Source of the DNA: Achromobacter spanius
GTDB lineage: Bacteria; Pseudomonadota; Gammaproteobacteria; Burkholderiales; Burkholderiaceae_B
Length of the DNA stretch: 64,000 nt
Direction of reading: 5' to 3'
Assembly: GCF_002812705.1 (NCBI RefSeq)
Contig: NZ_CP025030.1
Span: 4,402,001-4,466,000, forward strand
Made by a program: the position numbers and the translations under genes. The notes beneath the pieces were generated by a model. The model searched no databases. It was not told where the DNA came from and saw only the letters and a list, made by a program, of their open reading frames with translations. Shown here one piece after another: positions 50,141 through 58,389 of the stretch. Within the stretch, counting starts at the first letter, position 1; each line of letters opens with the position of its first letter.

Positions 50141-51178
50141 TTATTCGTCCGGGCCGACGCGCACAATGCGCTTGCCGGCGTTTTCGCCCTTGAGCAGGCC
50201 GATCAGGCCGCGCGGCGCGTTCTCCAGGCCGTCGACCACGTCTTCGCGATACTTGATGCGGCCTTGTGCAATCAGCCCTTCCATGGCTTCGCGGAATTCG
50301 CCATAGCGGTGAGCGTATTCGTTGAAGATGATGAAGCCCTGCACCTTCAGCCGCTTGGTCAGGATGTTGCGCATCAACAGCGCCAAACGGTCCGGGCCAT
50401 CGGGCAGGCTGGTGGCGTTGTAGGCCGAGATCAAGCCGCAGACCGGCACGCGGGCGCGCGGGTTCAGCAGCGGCAGCACGGCATCAAAAACCGCGCCGCC
50501 CACGTTTTCAAAATACACGTCAATGCCTTGCGGCACGGCGCGCGCCAGACGGCCGGCCAGGTCAGGCGACTTGTGGTCCAGGCAGTCGTCAAAGCCCAGT
50601 TCGTCGACCACGTAGCGGCATTTGTCCGCGCCGCCCGCAATGCCAACCACCTTGCAGCCGTGAATCTTGGCGATCTGCCCCACCACCGCGCCCACCGCGC
50701 CGCTGGCCGCGGCCACCACCACGGTTTCGCCGGCCTTGGGCTGGCCGATGTCCAGCAGCCCCATGTAGCCCGTGAAACCGGGCATGCCCAGCACGCCCAG
50801 CGAATACGACGGATGTTGCGGCTTGGGGCCCAGGCGCAGCAGACCGGCGCCGTCGGACAAGGCGTAGTCCTGCCAGCCGGACTGGGCCAACACCCATTCG
50901 CCGGGCTGGTAGTCGGGGTGATTGGACGCCTGCACGCGGGTCACCGTGCCGCCCACCATGGGCTGGCCGACCTGCACGGGTTCGGCGTAGGACGGCGCGT
51001 CGCTCATGCGGCCGCGCATATAGGGGTCCAGCGACAGGTACACGGTGCGCAGCAGCACCTGACCAGGGCCGGGCTGCGGGACTTCGCCCGTTTCCAGGCG
51101 GAAATCGCTATCGGTGGGCTCGCCATGGGGGCGAGCGGCAAGCACGATGCGGCGGTTGATCGACGGGGATTGCGTCAT
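50141..51178 (-). CDS. NADP-dependent 2-alkenal reductase / CurA-like medium-chain reductase
   Basis: A 345-residue zinc-free medium-chain dehydrogenase/reductase of the leukotriene/curcumin reductase group. Dinucleotide motif AAASGAVGAVVGQIAKIHGC, and the active-site text FTGYMGLLDIGQPKAGE; NVGGAVFDAVLPLLNPRARV follows. MTQSPSINRRIVLAARPHGE is the typical start (ATG 51178). It reduces alpha,beta-unsaturated carbonyls with NADPH. It lies 26 bases upstream of the DJ-1 gene on the same strand and is divergent from a TetR gene, its likely or shared regulator. Confidence 0.92.
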   Translation of the reverse strand: MTQSPSINRRIVLAARPHGEPTDSDFRLETGEVPQPGPGQVLLRTVYLSLDPYMRGRMSDAPSYAEPVQVGQPMVGGTVTRVQASNHPDYQPGEWVLAQSGWQDYALSDGAGLLRLGPKPQHPSYSLGVLGMPGFTGYMGLLDIGQPKAGETVVVAAASGAVGAVVGQIAKIHGCKVVGIAGGADKCRYVVDELGFDDCLDHKSPDLAGRLARAVPQGIDVYFENVGGAVFDAVLPLLNPRARVPVCGLISAYNATSLPDGPDRLALLMRNILTKRLKVQGFIIFNEYAHRYGEFREAMEGLIAQGRIKYREDVVDGLENAPRGLIGLLKGENAGKRIVRVGPDE

Positions 51179-51304
51179 GAAGTCCAGCCTCCTGGGAAGC
51201 CGCCCAGGCCTGACAGGCAAGGCCCGGGCGGCAGATTGGGGAACCGAGCCATTACACCATCGATGCCCGGTGCCCTGCGTTGCAACATTTAACGCCAGCC
51301 CTCT

Positions 51305-51329
51305 TTTAATTAATTAAATACTTAATTAA
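51305..51329. promoter_or_regulatory. Palindromic TTAATTAA cluster, candidate TetR operator
   Basis: TTTAATTAATTAAA (51305-51318) is a perfect 14-bp palindrome; TTAATTAA occurs again at 51322-51329. It is just upstream of the tetR start and 130 bases from the divergent CurA-like gene; it is by far the most AT-rich spot near. Fits autoregulation. Confidence 0.6.
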
Positions 51330-51339
51330 ACTGCGCGTC

Positions 51340-52089
51340 ATGTGCCCAATTCCCCCAGCCCCCACCCGCCGGCCCGGCCGCCCCGCACGTGCCGCAGGCC
51401 CCGACAATGCCGCCATGCGCGCCCAATTGCTGGACATCGCCACCGGCCTGTTCGCCGCGCAGGGCGTGGCGGCCACCACCATCGCGCAGATAGCCCAGCG
51501 CGCCAACGTGACGCCAGCGATGCTGCACTACTACTTCAAAAGCCGAGACCAACTGATTGATGCCGTGGTGCTGGAACGGGTAGTGCCGGTGATCGGCTAT
51601 GTCTGGGCGCCGGTGCGGTTGGCCTCGGAATCGGGTCCTGATGCCGACAGCAACCCCGACATCGACCTCGCTACGGCGGCGCGCGGCTACCTGACGGAAA
51701 TCGTGAATCGCATCGTGCAGAGCGCGACGGAGCGACCGTGGCTGCCGGCGTTGTGGATGCATGAAGTGGTGAATGAAGGCGGGCAACTGCGTGAACGGGT
51801 ACTGCCCCACCTGCCCACCGACCGGCTGGCCGCCTTTGCCGGAATGATCGGCCAGGCCCAGCACCAAGGCGCGATCACGCCCGGCGTCGAACCCCGGCTG
51901 GTGTTTCTTTCCATTCTTGGCCTGACCCTGTTGCCGCTTGCCACGTCCAACCTGTGGCGCCGCATCTGGCAAGGCGACGCCCAGGCGCAAGCCATCGACA
52001 CCCAGGCGATCGCGGCGCACGCCATCGCCATGCTGACCGGCGGCCTGTTTTCGCCGCCTGCCCCGTCTTCAGATACCGCTCGCCCATGA
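51340..52089 (+). CDS. TetR family transcriptional regulator of the efflux cassette
   Basis: A 249-residue regulator. The DNA-binding domain (about 20-70) is MRAQLLDIATGLFAAQGVAA, then TIAQIAQRANVTPAMLHYYF; the rest is a ligand-binding helical domain. An additional Pro-rich head and C-terminal tail. It is co-directional and directly upstream of the HlyD-ABC-NodT cassette (stop at 52087-52089 next to a 15-bp tandem repeat), and is thus the likely repressor. Confidence 0.9.
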   Translation: MCPIPPAPTRRPGRPARAAGPDNAAMRAQLLDIATGLFAAQGVAATTIAQIAQRANVTPAMLHYYFKSRDQLIDAVVLERVVPVIGYVWAPVRLASESGPDADSNPDIDLATAARGYLTEIVNRIVQSATERPWLPALWMHEVVNEGGQLRERVLPHLPTDRLAAFAGMIGQAQHQGAITPGVEPRLVFLSILGLTLLPLATSNLWRRIWQGDAQAQAIDTQAIAAHAIAMLTGGLFSPPAPSSDTARP

Positions 52090-52145
52090 GGATTTCCACC
52101 ATGAGGACGCCGACCCTGTGGTTGCCTACCCTAAGGATGCCGACC
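52086..52145. repeat. 15-bp degenerate tandem repeat, four units
   Basis: Units ATGAGGATTTCCACC, ATGAGGACGCCGACC, CTGTGGTTGCCTACC and CTAAGGATGCCGACC run head to tail between the tetR stop and the preferred hlyD start. Several carry both a ribosome-site-like AGGA and an ATG. Confidence 0.8.
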
Positions 52146-53114
52146 ATGCGCACCCGCCCTGTCCTGCTTCGATTCCTGCCCGGCCTGCCGGTGTTGACGC
52201 TGCTGTTGGCCGGCTGCGGCCAGGACAGTACGCCGTTCTACCAGGGGTATGTGGAAGGCGACTACGTGTATGTGGCCTCGTCCGAAGCCGGCCGCCTGGA
52301 TGCGCTGGCCGTCAAACGCGGGCAGCAGGTCAGCGCCGACGCGGCGCTGTTTACGCTGGAGGCCACGCGCGAACGCGCCGCCCGCGACGAGGCCAGCGCG
52401 CAATTGGCGGCGGCCACCGCGCAATTGGAAGACATCGCCACCGGCAAGCGGCCGGCGGAAATCGACGTCAGCCGCGCCCAACTGGCGCAAGCCGAGGCCG
52501 CCAGCCGGCGCTCGGCTGCGCAACTGCAACGCGATACGGCGCAGTTCCGCATCGGCGGCATTGCGCGCGCGCAGTTGGACGACAGCCGTGGACAGGCGCA
52601 GTCGGACGCCGCCCGCGTGCGCGAACTGCGCGCCCAACTGGAAGTGGCCAACCTGCCCGGCCGCGACGACCAGCGACGCGCGCAGGCTGCCCAAGTCGCC
52701 GTCGCGCGCGCCGCGCTGGCGCAGGCGGAATGGACCTTGGCGCAAAAGCAGTTGGGCGCGCCGGCCGCGGGCCGAGTGTTCGACACGATGTACCGCGTGG
52801 GCGAATGGGTGCCCGCGGGCAGCCCCGTGGTCAGCCTGCTGCCGCCCGGCAATGTGAAGGTGCGCTTCTTCGTGCCCGAAACCGTGGTGGGCACACTGAA
52901 GACCGGCCAGACGGCCACGCTGCGCTGCGACGGCTGCGGCGACCCCATCCCCGTGCATATCGACTACGTGTCTGACCAGGCCGAATACACCCCGCCCGTC
53001 ATCTACAGCCGCGAAAGCCGCAGCAAGCTGGTCTACATGGTGGAAGCGCGCCCCGCGCCGGAGGCCGCCGCGCGGCTGCATCCCGGGCAGCCGGTCGAGG
53101 CGACGCTGCAATGA
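52146..53114 (+). CDS. HlyD family efflux adaptor (lipoprotein membrane fusion protein)
   Basis: Periplasmic adaptor linking the ABC permease to the NodT outer-membrane channel. The likely start is ATG 52146 (AAGGA 8 bases upstream), giving a lipoprotein signal MRTRPVLLRFLPGLPVLTLL ending in the lipobox LLAGC. The frame is also open from 52086 within the tandem repeat. Core: VYVASSEAGRLDALAVKRGQ (lipoyl/barrel), a coiled coil (RAARDEASAQLAAATAQLED), and barrel LGAPAAGRVFDTMYRVGEWV. Length 322 residues. ATGA overlap with the ATPase. Confidence 0.9.
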   Translation: MRTRPVLLRFLPGLPVLTLLLAGCGQDSTPFYQGYVEGDYVYVASSEAGRLDALAVKRGQQVSADAALFTLEATRERAARDEASAQLAAATAQLEDIATGKRPAEIDVSRAQLAQAEAASRRSAAQLQRDTAQFRIGGIARAQLDDSRGQAQSDAARVRELRAQLEVANLPGRDDQRRAQAAQVAVARAALAQAEWTLAQKQLGAPAAGRVFDTMYRVGEWVPAGSPVVSLLPPGNVKVRFFVPETVVGTLKTGQTATLRCDGCGDPIPVHIDYVSDQAEYTPPVIYSRESRSKLVYMVEARPAPEAAARLHPGQPVEATLQ

Positions 53115-54088
53115 ACGCGGCCACCACCCCCGATACGCAAAACGGCGCGCCCGCCCCCGGCAAGGCCGTGATTGACGTGCGCGGCCTGAACAAGCGCTTT
53201 GGCGACAAGCATGTGGTCAACGACGTATCGCTGCGCGTTCAAGAAGGCGAGATCTTCGGCTTTCTTGGCCCCAACGGCAGCGGCAAGACCACCTGCATCC
53301 GCTTGATGTGCGGCCTGTTGACGCCGGATTCCGGCAGCGGCACCTGCCTGGGCTACGACATTGTTCAAGACAGCGCCCAGATCAAGCGCCATGTGGGCTA
53401 CATGACGCAGAAGTTCTCGTACTGGGATGACCTGACCATCCGCGAAAACCTGGACTTTGTGGCGCGCATGTACGGCATGCCGCAACGCCGCCAGACCGTG
53501 GACCGTGCGCTGGAAGACCTGGGCCTGCACACCCGCGCCAACCAGTTGACGGGGTCGTTGTCGGGCGGCTGGAAGCAGCGCATGGCGCTGGCCGCCTGCC
53601 TGCTGCACGAACCGCGCCTGCTGCTGCTGGACGAACCCACGGCGGGCGTGGACCCGACCGCGCGGCGCGACTTCTGGGAGCAACTGCATGAGCTGGCCGC
53701 GCGCGGCATCTCGGTGTTGGTCAGCACGCACTACATGGACGAAGCCGAACGCTGCCACAAGCTGGCGTACATCTCGTACGGCAAGCTGCTGACGCAAGGC
53801 ACGGCCGAACAGGTGATTGCCGAACAGCGCCTGTCCACGTTTGCCATTCACGGCCACAACCTGGTGCCGCTGGGCCAGCGCCTGCGCAGCGCGCCGGGCG
53901 TGGACCAGACCGTGGCGTTCGGGTCGGCGCTGCATGTCAGCGGCCAAGACGCGGATCTGCTGGAACGCACCTTGCGCGAGGCCATCCGTGGCCAGGACCT
54001 GCGCCTGGAGCGCATCGACACCAGCCTGGAAGACGTCTTCATCTACCTGATGAACCGGTCCACCGACAACTTCGCGAGCCCCCCATGA
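53111..54088 (+). CDS. ABC efflux ATPase
   Basis: A 325-residue ATPase of the YbhF/YhiH half-type: Walker A GPNGSGKTT, Q-loop GYMTQKFSYWDDLT, signature LSGGWKQRMALAAC, Walker B LLLLDEPTAGVDP and H-loop VLVSTHYMDEAERC. A C-terminal extension of about 80 residues follows the core, as in ABC-2 drug exporters. Starts at ATG 53111 overlapping the HlyD stop, and overlaps the permease. Confidence 0.93.
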   Translation: MNAATTPDTQNGAPAPGKAVIDVRGLNKRFGDKHVVNDVSLRVQEGEIFGFLGPNGSGKTTCIRLMCGLLTPDSGSGTCLGYDIVQDSAQIKRHVGYMTQKFSYWDDLTIRENLDFVARMYGMPQRRQTVDRALEDLGLHTRANQLTGSLSGGWKQRMALAACLLHEPRLLLLDEPTAGVDPTARRDFWEQLHELAARGISVLVSTHYMDEAERCHKLAYISYGKLLTQGTAEQVIAEQRLSTFAIHGHNLVPLGQRLRSAPGVDQTVAFGSALHVSGQDADLLERTLREAIRGQDLRLERIDTSLEDVFIYLMNRSTDNFASPP

Positions 54089-55230
54089 TGCGCGCCATGC
54101 AAGGCTTTTCCTGGGCGCGCTGGTGGAGCATGGTGCTGAAGGAATTTCTGCAACTGCGCCGCGACCGCATCACCTTCGGCATGATCGTGGGCCTGCCCAT
54201 CATGCAGTTGGCGCTGTTCGGCTACGCCATCAACACCGACCCCAAGCAGATGCCCACGGCCGTCATCACGGCCGATCACAGCCCGTTCACGCGCAGCTTC
54301 ATCGCGGCGATGAAATCGTCCGACTACTTCCACATCACCGAAGAGCTGGACAACGAAGAAGCCGGCCGCGCCGCGCTCGCGCAAGGCCGCGTGCTGTTCG
54401 TGGTGACGATTCCGCCGGACTTTTCGCGCCGGCTGTTGCGCGGCGAACGCCCCGCCCTGTTGATCGAGGCGGACGCCACCGACCCCATGGCCACCGGCAT
54501 GGCGATTGGCGCGGCCACGCAATTGACGCAAGCCGTGGCGCAGAAAGACCTGACCGGGCCACTGGCCGGGTTGGCGGGCGGGCAGCCGCCCTTTGATGTG
54601 CGTGTGCACCAGCTCTACAACGAAGAGCAGATCTCGCAATACAACACGGTGCCCGGCCTGATGGGCGTGATCTTGACGATGACATTGGTGATGATGACGG
54701 GCCTGGCCATGACGCGCGAACGCGAGCGCGGCACGATGGAAAACCTGCTGTCGATGCCGGTGCGCCCGCTAGAGGTCATGACCGGCAAGATCGTGCCCTA
54801 CATCGCCATCGGGCTGATCCAGGCCACCATCATCCTGCTGGCCGCGCATTTCGTTTTTCATGTGCCTATCCTGGGCAGCCTGTTGTCCGTGTACCTGGCG
54901 GCGCTGCTGTTCGTGGCGGCGAACCTGACGGTGGGCATCACGCTGTCGTCGCTGGCGCAGAACCAGTTGCAGGCCATGCAGCTGACCATGTTTTATTTCC
55001 TGCCCAACATGCTGCTGTCCGGGTTCATGTTCCCGTTTCAGGGCATGCCGATGTGGGCGCAATACCTGGGCAACCTGCTGCCGCTGACGCACTTCAACCG
55101 GCTGATACGCGGCATCCTGCTCAAGGGCAACGGCTGGTGGGACCTGTGGCCCAGCATCTGGCCGCTGATGCTGTTCACCGCGGTCGTCATGACCGCCGCC
55201 GTGAAGTTCTATCGCCGAACCCTGGATTGA
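54085..55230 (+). CDS. ABC-2 type efflux permease (YbhS/YhhJ-like)
   Basis: A 381-residue membrane protein with one N-terminal helix (GMIVGLPIMQLALFGYAIN), a large periplasmic region (about 45-175), and five C-terminal helices including VPGLMGVILTMTLVMMTGLA and FYFLPNMLLSGFMFPFQGMP. TRERERGTMENLLSMPVRP is the family loop. It exports an unknown drug or metabolite with the ATPase and adaptor. ATG overlaps the ATPase stop. Confidence 0.93.
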   Translation: MMRAMQGFSWARWWSMVLKEFLQLRRDRITFGMIVGLPIMQLALFGYAINTDPKQMPTAVITADHSPFTRSFIAAMKSSDYFHITEELDNEEAGRAALAQGRVLFVVTIPPDFSRRLLRGERPALLIEADATDPMATGMAIGAATQLTQAVAQKDLTGPLAGLAGGQPPFDVRVHQLYNEEQISQYNTVPGLMGVILTMTLVMMTGLAMTRERERGTMENLLSMPVRPLEVMTGKIVPYIAIGLIQATIILLAAHFVFHVPILGSLLSVYLAALLFVAANLTVGITLSSLAQNQLQAMQLTMFYFLPNMLLSGFMFPFQGMPMWAQYLGNLLPLTHFNRLIRGILLKGNGWWDLWPSIWPLMLFTAVVMTAAVKFYRRTLD

Positions 55231-55236
55231 CGCGCC

Positions 55237-56835
55237 ATGCCACGCCTTGCCTTAACGCCTATCTACTCTTGCGCCGCCTTTGTCCGCCTGGCCTTGGCCC
55301 GAGCTGCCGCACCGCACCGCTGTGTCGGGCGCCGGGGCGTCGGGCGCCGCTGCGCCGCAATGCTGGCGATCGGCCTGCCAGCCCTGATCACGGGCTGCGC
55401 GGTCGGGCCCGACTTCAAGACACCCCCAGCGCCAGACGCCACGTCCTACACGGGGCAAGACGATGCCACCACGCCCCCTGGCGCGCAGCGCTTGCAAGCG
55501 GGCGTCGACATTCCCGCGCAATGGTGGCGGCTGTTCCAGTCGGACGCGCTGGATCAACTGGTGCGCCAGGCGCTGGAAGCCAGCCCCACGCTGGCCCAGG
55601 CGCGCGCCAAGCTGCGCCAGGCCAGCGAGGACCTGGACGCAGAAACTGGCGGCCGCCTGTTGCCGTCGGTGGACGCCGACCTGTCCGCCAAGCGGCAGAA
55701 GGTGGACCCTTCCGCCTACGGCGTGCCGGTGGCGGAATTGCCGCCGCCTTTCACGCTCTACAACGCCTCGATCAACGTGTCCTACACGCTGGACGTGTTC
55801 GGCGGCAACCGACGGGCGCTGGAAGGCATGGCGGCGCAGGTGGATTATCAGGCGCACGAATTGCAGGCCGCGCGCATGTCACTGGCCGCCAATGTGGTCA
55901 CGGCCGCCATCCGCCAGGCCGACCTGTCCGAACGGTTGGCCGCCACCCGCGACCTGCTGGCCGCGCAAATACGCCAGCAAGACATCATGCGGCAGCGCGT
56001 GGCGGCGGGCGGCGTCGCACAGGCCGACCTGAGCAACCAGGAACTGCTGGTGGCCCAGACCCGCGCCGCGCTGCCGCCGCTGGAAAAGCAGTTGTCGCAG
56101 ACCACGCATCAGTTGGCGGTGTACCTGGGCTTGCCGCCCGCCGCGCTGCGCACGCCGCCCCTGCGCCTGGCCGACCTGACCTTGCCCGCCGACATTCCCA
56201 CCGGCGTGCCCTCGGCATTAACGCGCCAGCGTCCGGACATCCTGGCCGCCGAGGCGCTGTGGCATCAGGCGTCGGCCGACGTGGGCGTAGCCGCCGCCAA
56301 CCAGTACCCACAGTTCACGCTGACGGGCAGCTTTGGCTCGCAGCGCACGAGCGCGGGCGATTTGTCCGACGGCGTGAACGTGTGGAGCTTGGGGCTGGGG
56401 CTGGTGCAGCCACTGTTTCGCGGGGGTGAACTGCGGGCGCGCAAGCGTTCCGCCGAAGCGGCCTACGAGGCGGCCGCCGCCGCCTACCAGCAAACGGTGC
56501 TGGACGGGTTCCGCCAGGTGGCCGACGCCCTGCGCGCGGTGCAGACCGATGCCGACAGCTACGCCGCCTATGACGACGCCTGGCGCCGCGCGACGGACGC
56601 CGAACGCATCGCGCAAGGCCGTTTCCAGGCAGGCGGCATCAGCCACCAAAGCCTGCTGGACAGCCAGCGCCAGTTACTGCAAACGCGGATTGCGCGCACC
56701 GAGGCGGATGCGGCCCGCTATGCCGACACCGCGGCGCTGTTGCAGGCCTTGGGCGGCGGTTGGTGGAACGAGCCCGCCGCCACGCCGGCCACGGTCCCAC
56801 CAACCGGGTCGGCGCCCGTCGCGGCAAGCCCCTAG
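55237..56835 (+). CDS. NodT/OprM family outer-membrane efflux lipoprotein
   Basis: A 532-residue TolC-like channel. The lipobox is LPALITGCAVGPDF, so a lipoprotein; the N-terminus upstream of it is unusually long (about 53 residues, Arg-rich) and the true start may be ATG 55360. The two outer-membrane-factor repeats have the usual WWRLFQSDALDQLVRQALEA, YTLDVFGGNRRALEGM and LGLGLVQPLFRGGELRARK. It completes a tripartite pump with HlyD and the ABC pair, six bases after the permease. Confidence 0.9.
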   Translation: MPRLALTPIYSCAAFVRLALARAAAPHRCVGRRGVGRRCAAMLAIGLPALITGCAVGPDFKTPPAPDATSYTGQDDATTPPGAQRLQAGVDIPAQWWRLFQSDALDQLVRQALEASPTLAQARAKLRQASEDLDAETGGRLLPSVDADLSAKRQKVDPSAYGVPVAELPPPFTLYNASINVSYTLDVFGGNRRALEGMAAQVDYQAHELQAARMSLAANVVTAAIRQADLSERLAATRDLLAAQIRQQDIMRQRVAAGGVAQADLSNQELLVAQTRAALPPLEKQLSQTTHQLAVYLGLPPAALRTPPLRLADLTLPADIPTGVPSALTRQRPDILAAEALWHQASADVGVAAANQYPQFTLTGSFGSQRTSAGDLSDGVNVWSLGLGLVQPLFRGGELRARKRSAEAAYEAAAAAYQQTVLDGFRQVADALRAVQTDADSYAAYDDAWRRATDAERIAQGRFQAGGISHQSLLDSQRQLLQTRIARTEADAARYADTAALLQALGGGWWNEPAATPATVPPTGSAPVAASP

Positions 56836-57045
56836 CCTGTCCCCCGCGTTCAACCGCGTGTCAGGGTTGTGACGGCTTGCCTTGATTCAAACATTGTTCG
56901 ATAACCCGCCCATATTTCACGGTGATAGGCCGCCTGCAATCATGTCTGAGAATTCGGGTACGAAAGTGTCGTTGAGCGGGGTAAGGGAAGCCGCCGTTTC
57001 GTAGGATCATGCAAGGGCTCAAGCTGCACAGATCACTACGATTTC

Positions 57046-57777
57046 ATGAATGACCTACTAGACCTGATCGTCTTCTCTCCCGATCCCGACCAACGCGTGC
57101 GCCGCAGCGACGCACTGGCCGAGATGGGATTCTCGCCACGCCGGTGCGAGGACTCCAATGGCCTGTTCCGCCTGTTCCAGGCGCGCCGCACGCCATTGCT
57201 AGTGATGGAGGCCGACCTTACCGATCTCTGCATGGCCGTCGCAGGTCTGCGCGCCATGGACACGACTGCGGGCATCATCGCCGTGTCCAACTTTGATTCG
57301 CCCGAAAACCGCATTCTTGGCCTGCATTGCGGCGCCGACGCCTGCTTTCAGCATGACGTGGCCACGGCGGAAATCGCCGCCGCCTTACAAGCGCTGGTGC
57401 GCCGCGTACCGGCAACGGGCCGTCGCCCCCCAGCCATGCCCGAGGCCGACGTGCGTGCCAGCGCCGTGACGCAGGCAGTAGAAGTCGCGGGCAAATGGCA
57501 ATTCCACGACGCTGCCTGGACGCTGGTCAGCCCGCAAGGCACCCGCGTGTCGCTCACCCTGGCGGAACGCGAATTCCTGCTGAAGCTGACCACATCGACC
57601 GACAAGCGCCTGCCGCGCGGCGATTCGTCCGGCGCCGACGCGCAGGCCGGCCGTGAATCCGTCCGACGCACCGATGTCGTGGTCAGCCGCCTTCGGCGCA
57701 AGGCGCAGGACCTGAACGTGGAGCTGCCGATCCGCACCGTCTGGGGTTGGGGCTACGCCTTCACCGGCGAGATCTGA
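57046..57777 (+). CDS. Winged-helix response-regulator-like protein with degenerate receiver
   Basis: A 243-residue OmpR/PhoB-type regulator. The receiver-like domain (1-120) has the acidic cluster FSPDPDQ, but where the phospho-acceptor Asp is expected (PLLVMEADLTD) the residue at the end of strand 3 is E55 and the conserved Lys after strand 5 is missing (GADACFQHDV in place of a K-P-F-like motif). The C-terminal DNA-binding domain (about 145-243) has LTLAEREFLLKLTT and DVVVSRLRRKAQDLNVELP, IRTVWGWGYAFTGE. Likely acts without phosphorylation. No sensor kinase nearby. Confidence 0.8.
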   Translation: MNDLLDLIVFSPDPDQRVRRSDALAEMGFSPRRCEDSNGLFRLFQARRTPLLVMEADLTDLCMAVAGLRAMDTTAGIIAVSNFDSPENRILGLHCGADACFQHDVATAEIAAALQALVRRVPATGRRPPAMPEADVRASAVTQAVEVAGKWQFHDAAWTLVSPQGTRVSLTLAEREFLLKLTTSTDKRLPRGDSSGADAQAGRESVRRTDVVVSRLRRKAQDLNVELPIRTVWGWGYAFTGEI

Positions 57778-57883
57778 CGACGGCTGGCGGGCGTATCATG
57801 CGTAGCGGGGCCGACGTCAGACATCCCACGTCCGGCGCCCGTTGTTCGCCTACCCCCTTGTTCCCTACGCTGCCGCCACCGAT

Positions 57884-58366
57884 ATGGAAGTCTTCGAACG
57901 CCTGCAAGCGCTGCTTGCCCAGCACCACGCGCGCCACCGCCTGATCAACCATCCCGCCGCCGGCCGCTCGGTGGAAGTGGCCGCCATCCGGGGCACCGAA
58001 GTCAGCCAGGGCGCCAAGGCGCTGGTCTGCCGCGTGAAGATCTCGTCGAACGTGCGCAGAAACGTGCTGGCCGTTTTCCCCGCCGACAAGCAGGCCGACC
58101 TGGACGCCATTGCGCGCGCTGCGGGCGGCAAAAAGGCGTCGCTGGCCTCGCAGGAACTGGCGCGCGAACTCACCGGCTGCGAAATTGGCGCCATCCCGCC
58201 GTTTTCCTTCAACCCGGACCTGCATCTGCTAGTGGACCCCAGCCTGCGCACGCGCCACGATGAAATCGTGTTCAACGCCGGACGGCTGGACGCGTCCATC
58301 CTGCTGAACACGGAAGACTACTTCCGGCTGGCGGCGCCCGAAGAAGCGCCGCTGATCAAGGCCTGA
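57884..58366 (+). CDS. YbaK/aminoacyl-tRNA deacylase family protein
   Basis: A 160-residue YbaK/ProX-type editing-domain protein, removing mischarged amino acids from tRNA in trans. Key text: EVSQGAKALVCRVKISSNVR, then DKQADLDAIARAAGGKKASL, and GCEIGAIPPFSF, LRTRHDEIVFNAGRLD. Starts ATG 57884 (a TTG 42 bases upstream is in frame). Specificity (Cys, Ala or Ser) unclear. Confidence 0.88.
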   Translation: MEVFERLQALLAQHHARHRLINHPAAGRSVEVAAIRGTEVSQGAKALVCRVKISSNVRRNVLAVFPADKQADLDAIARAAGGKKASLASQELARELTGCEIGAIPPFSFNPDLHLLVDPSLRTRHDEIVFNAGRLDASILLNTEDYFRLAAPEEAPLIKA

Positions 58367-58389
58367 CCCCACCCCAGCCCCCCACCGCC

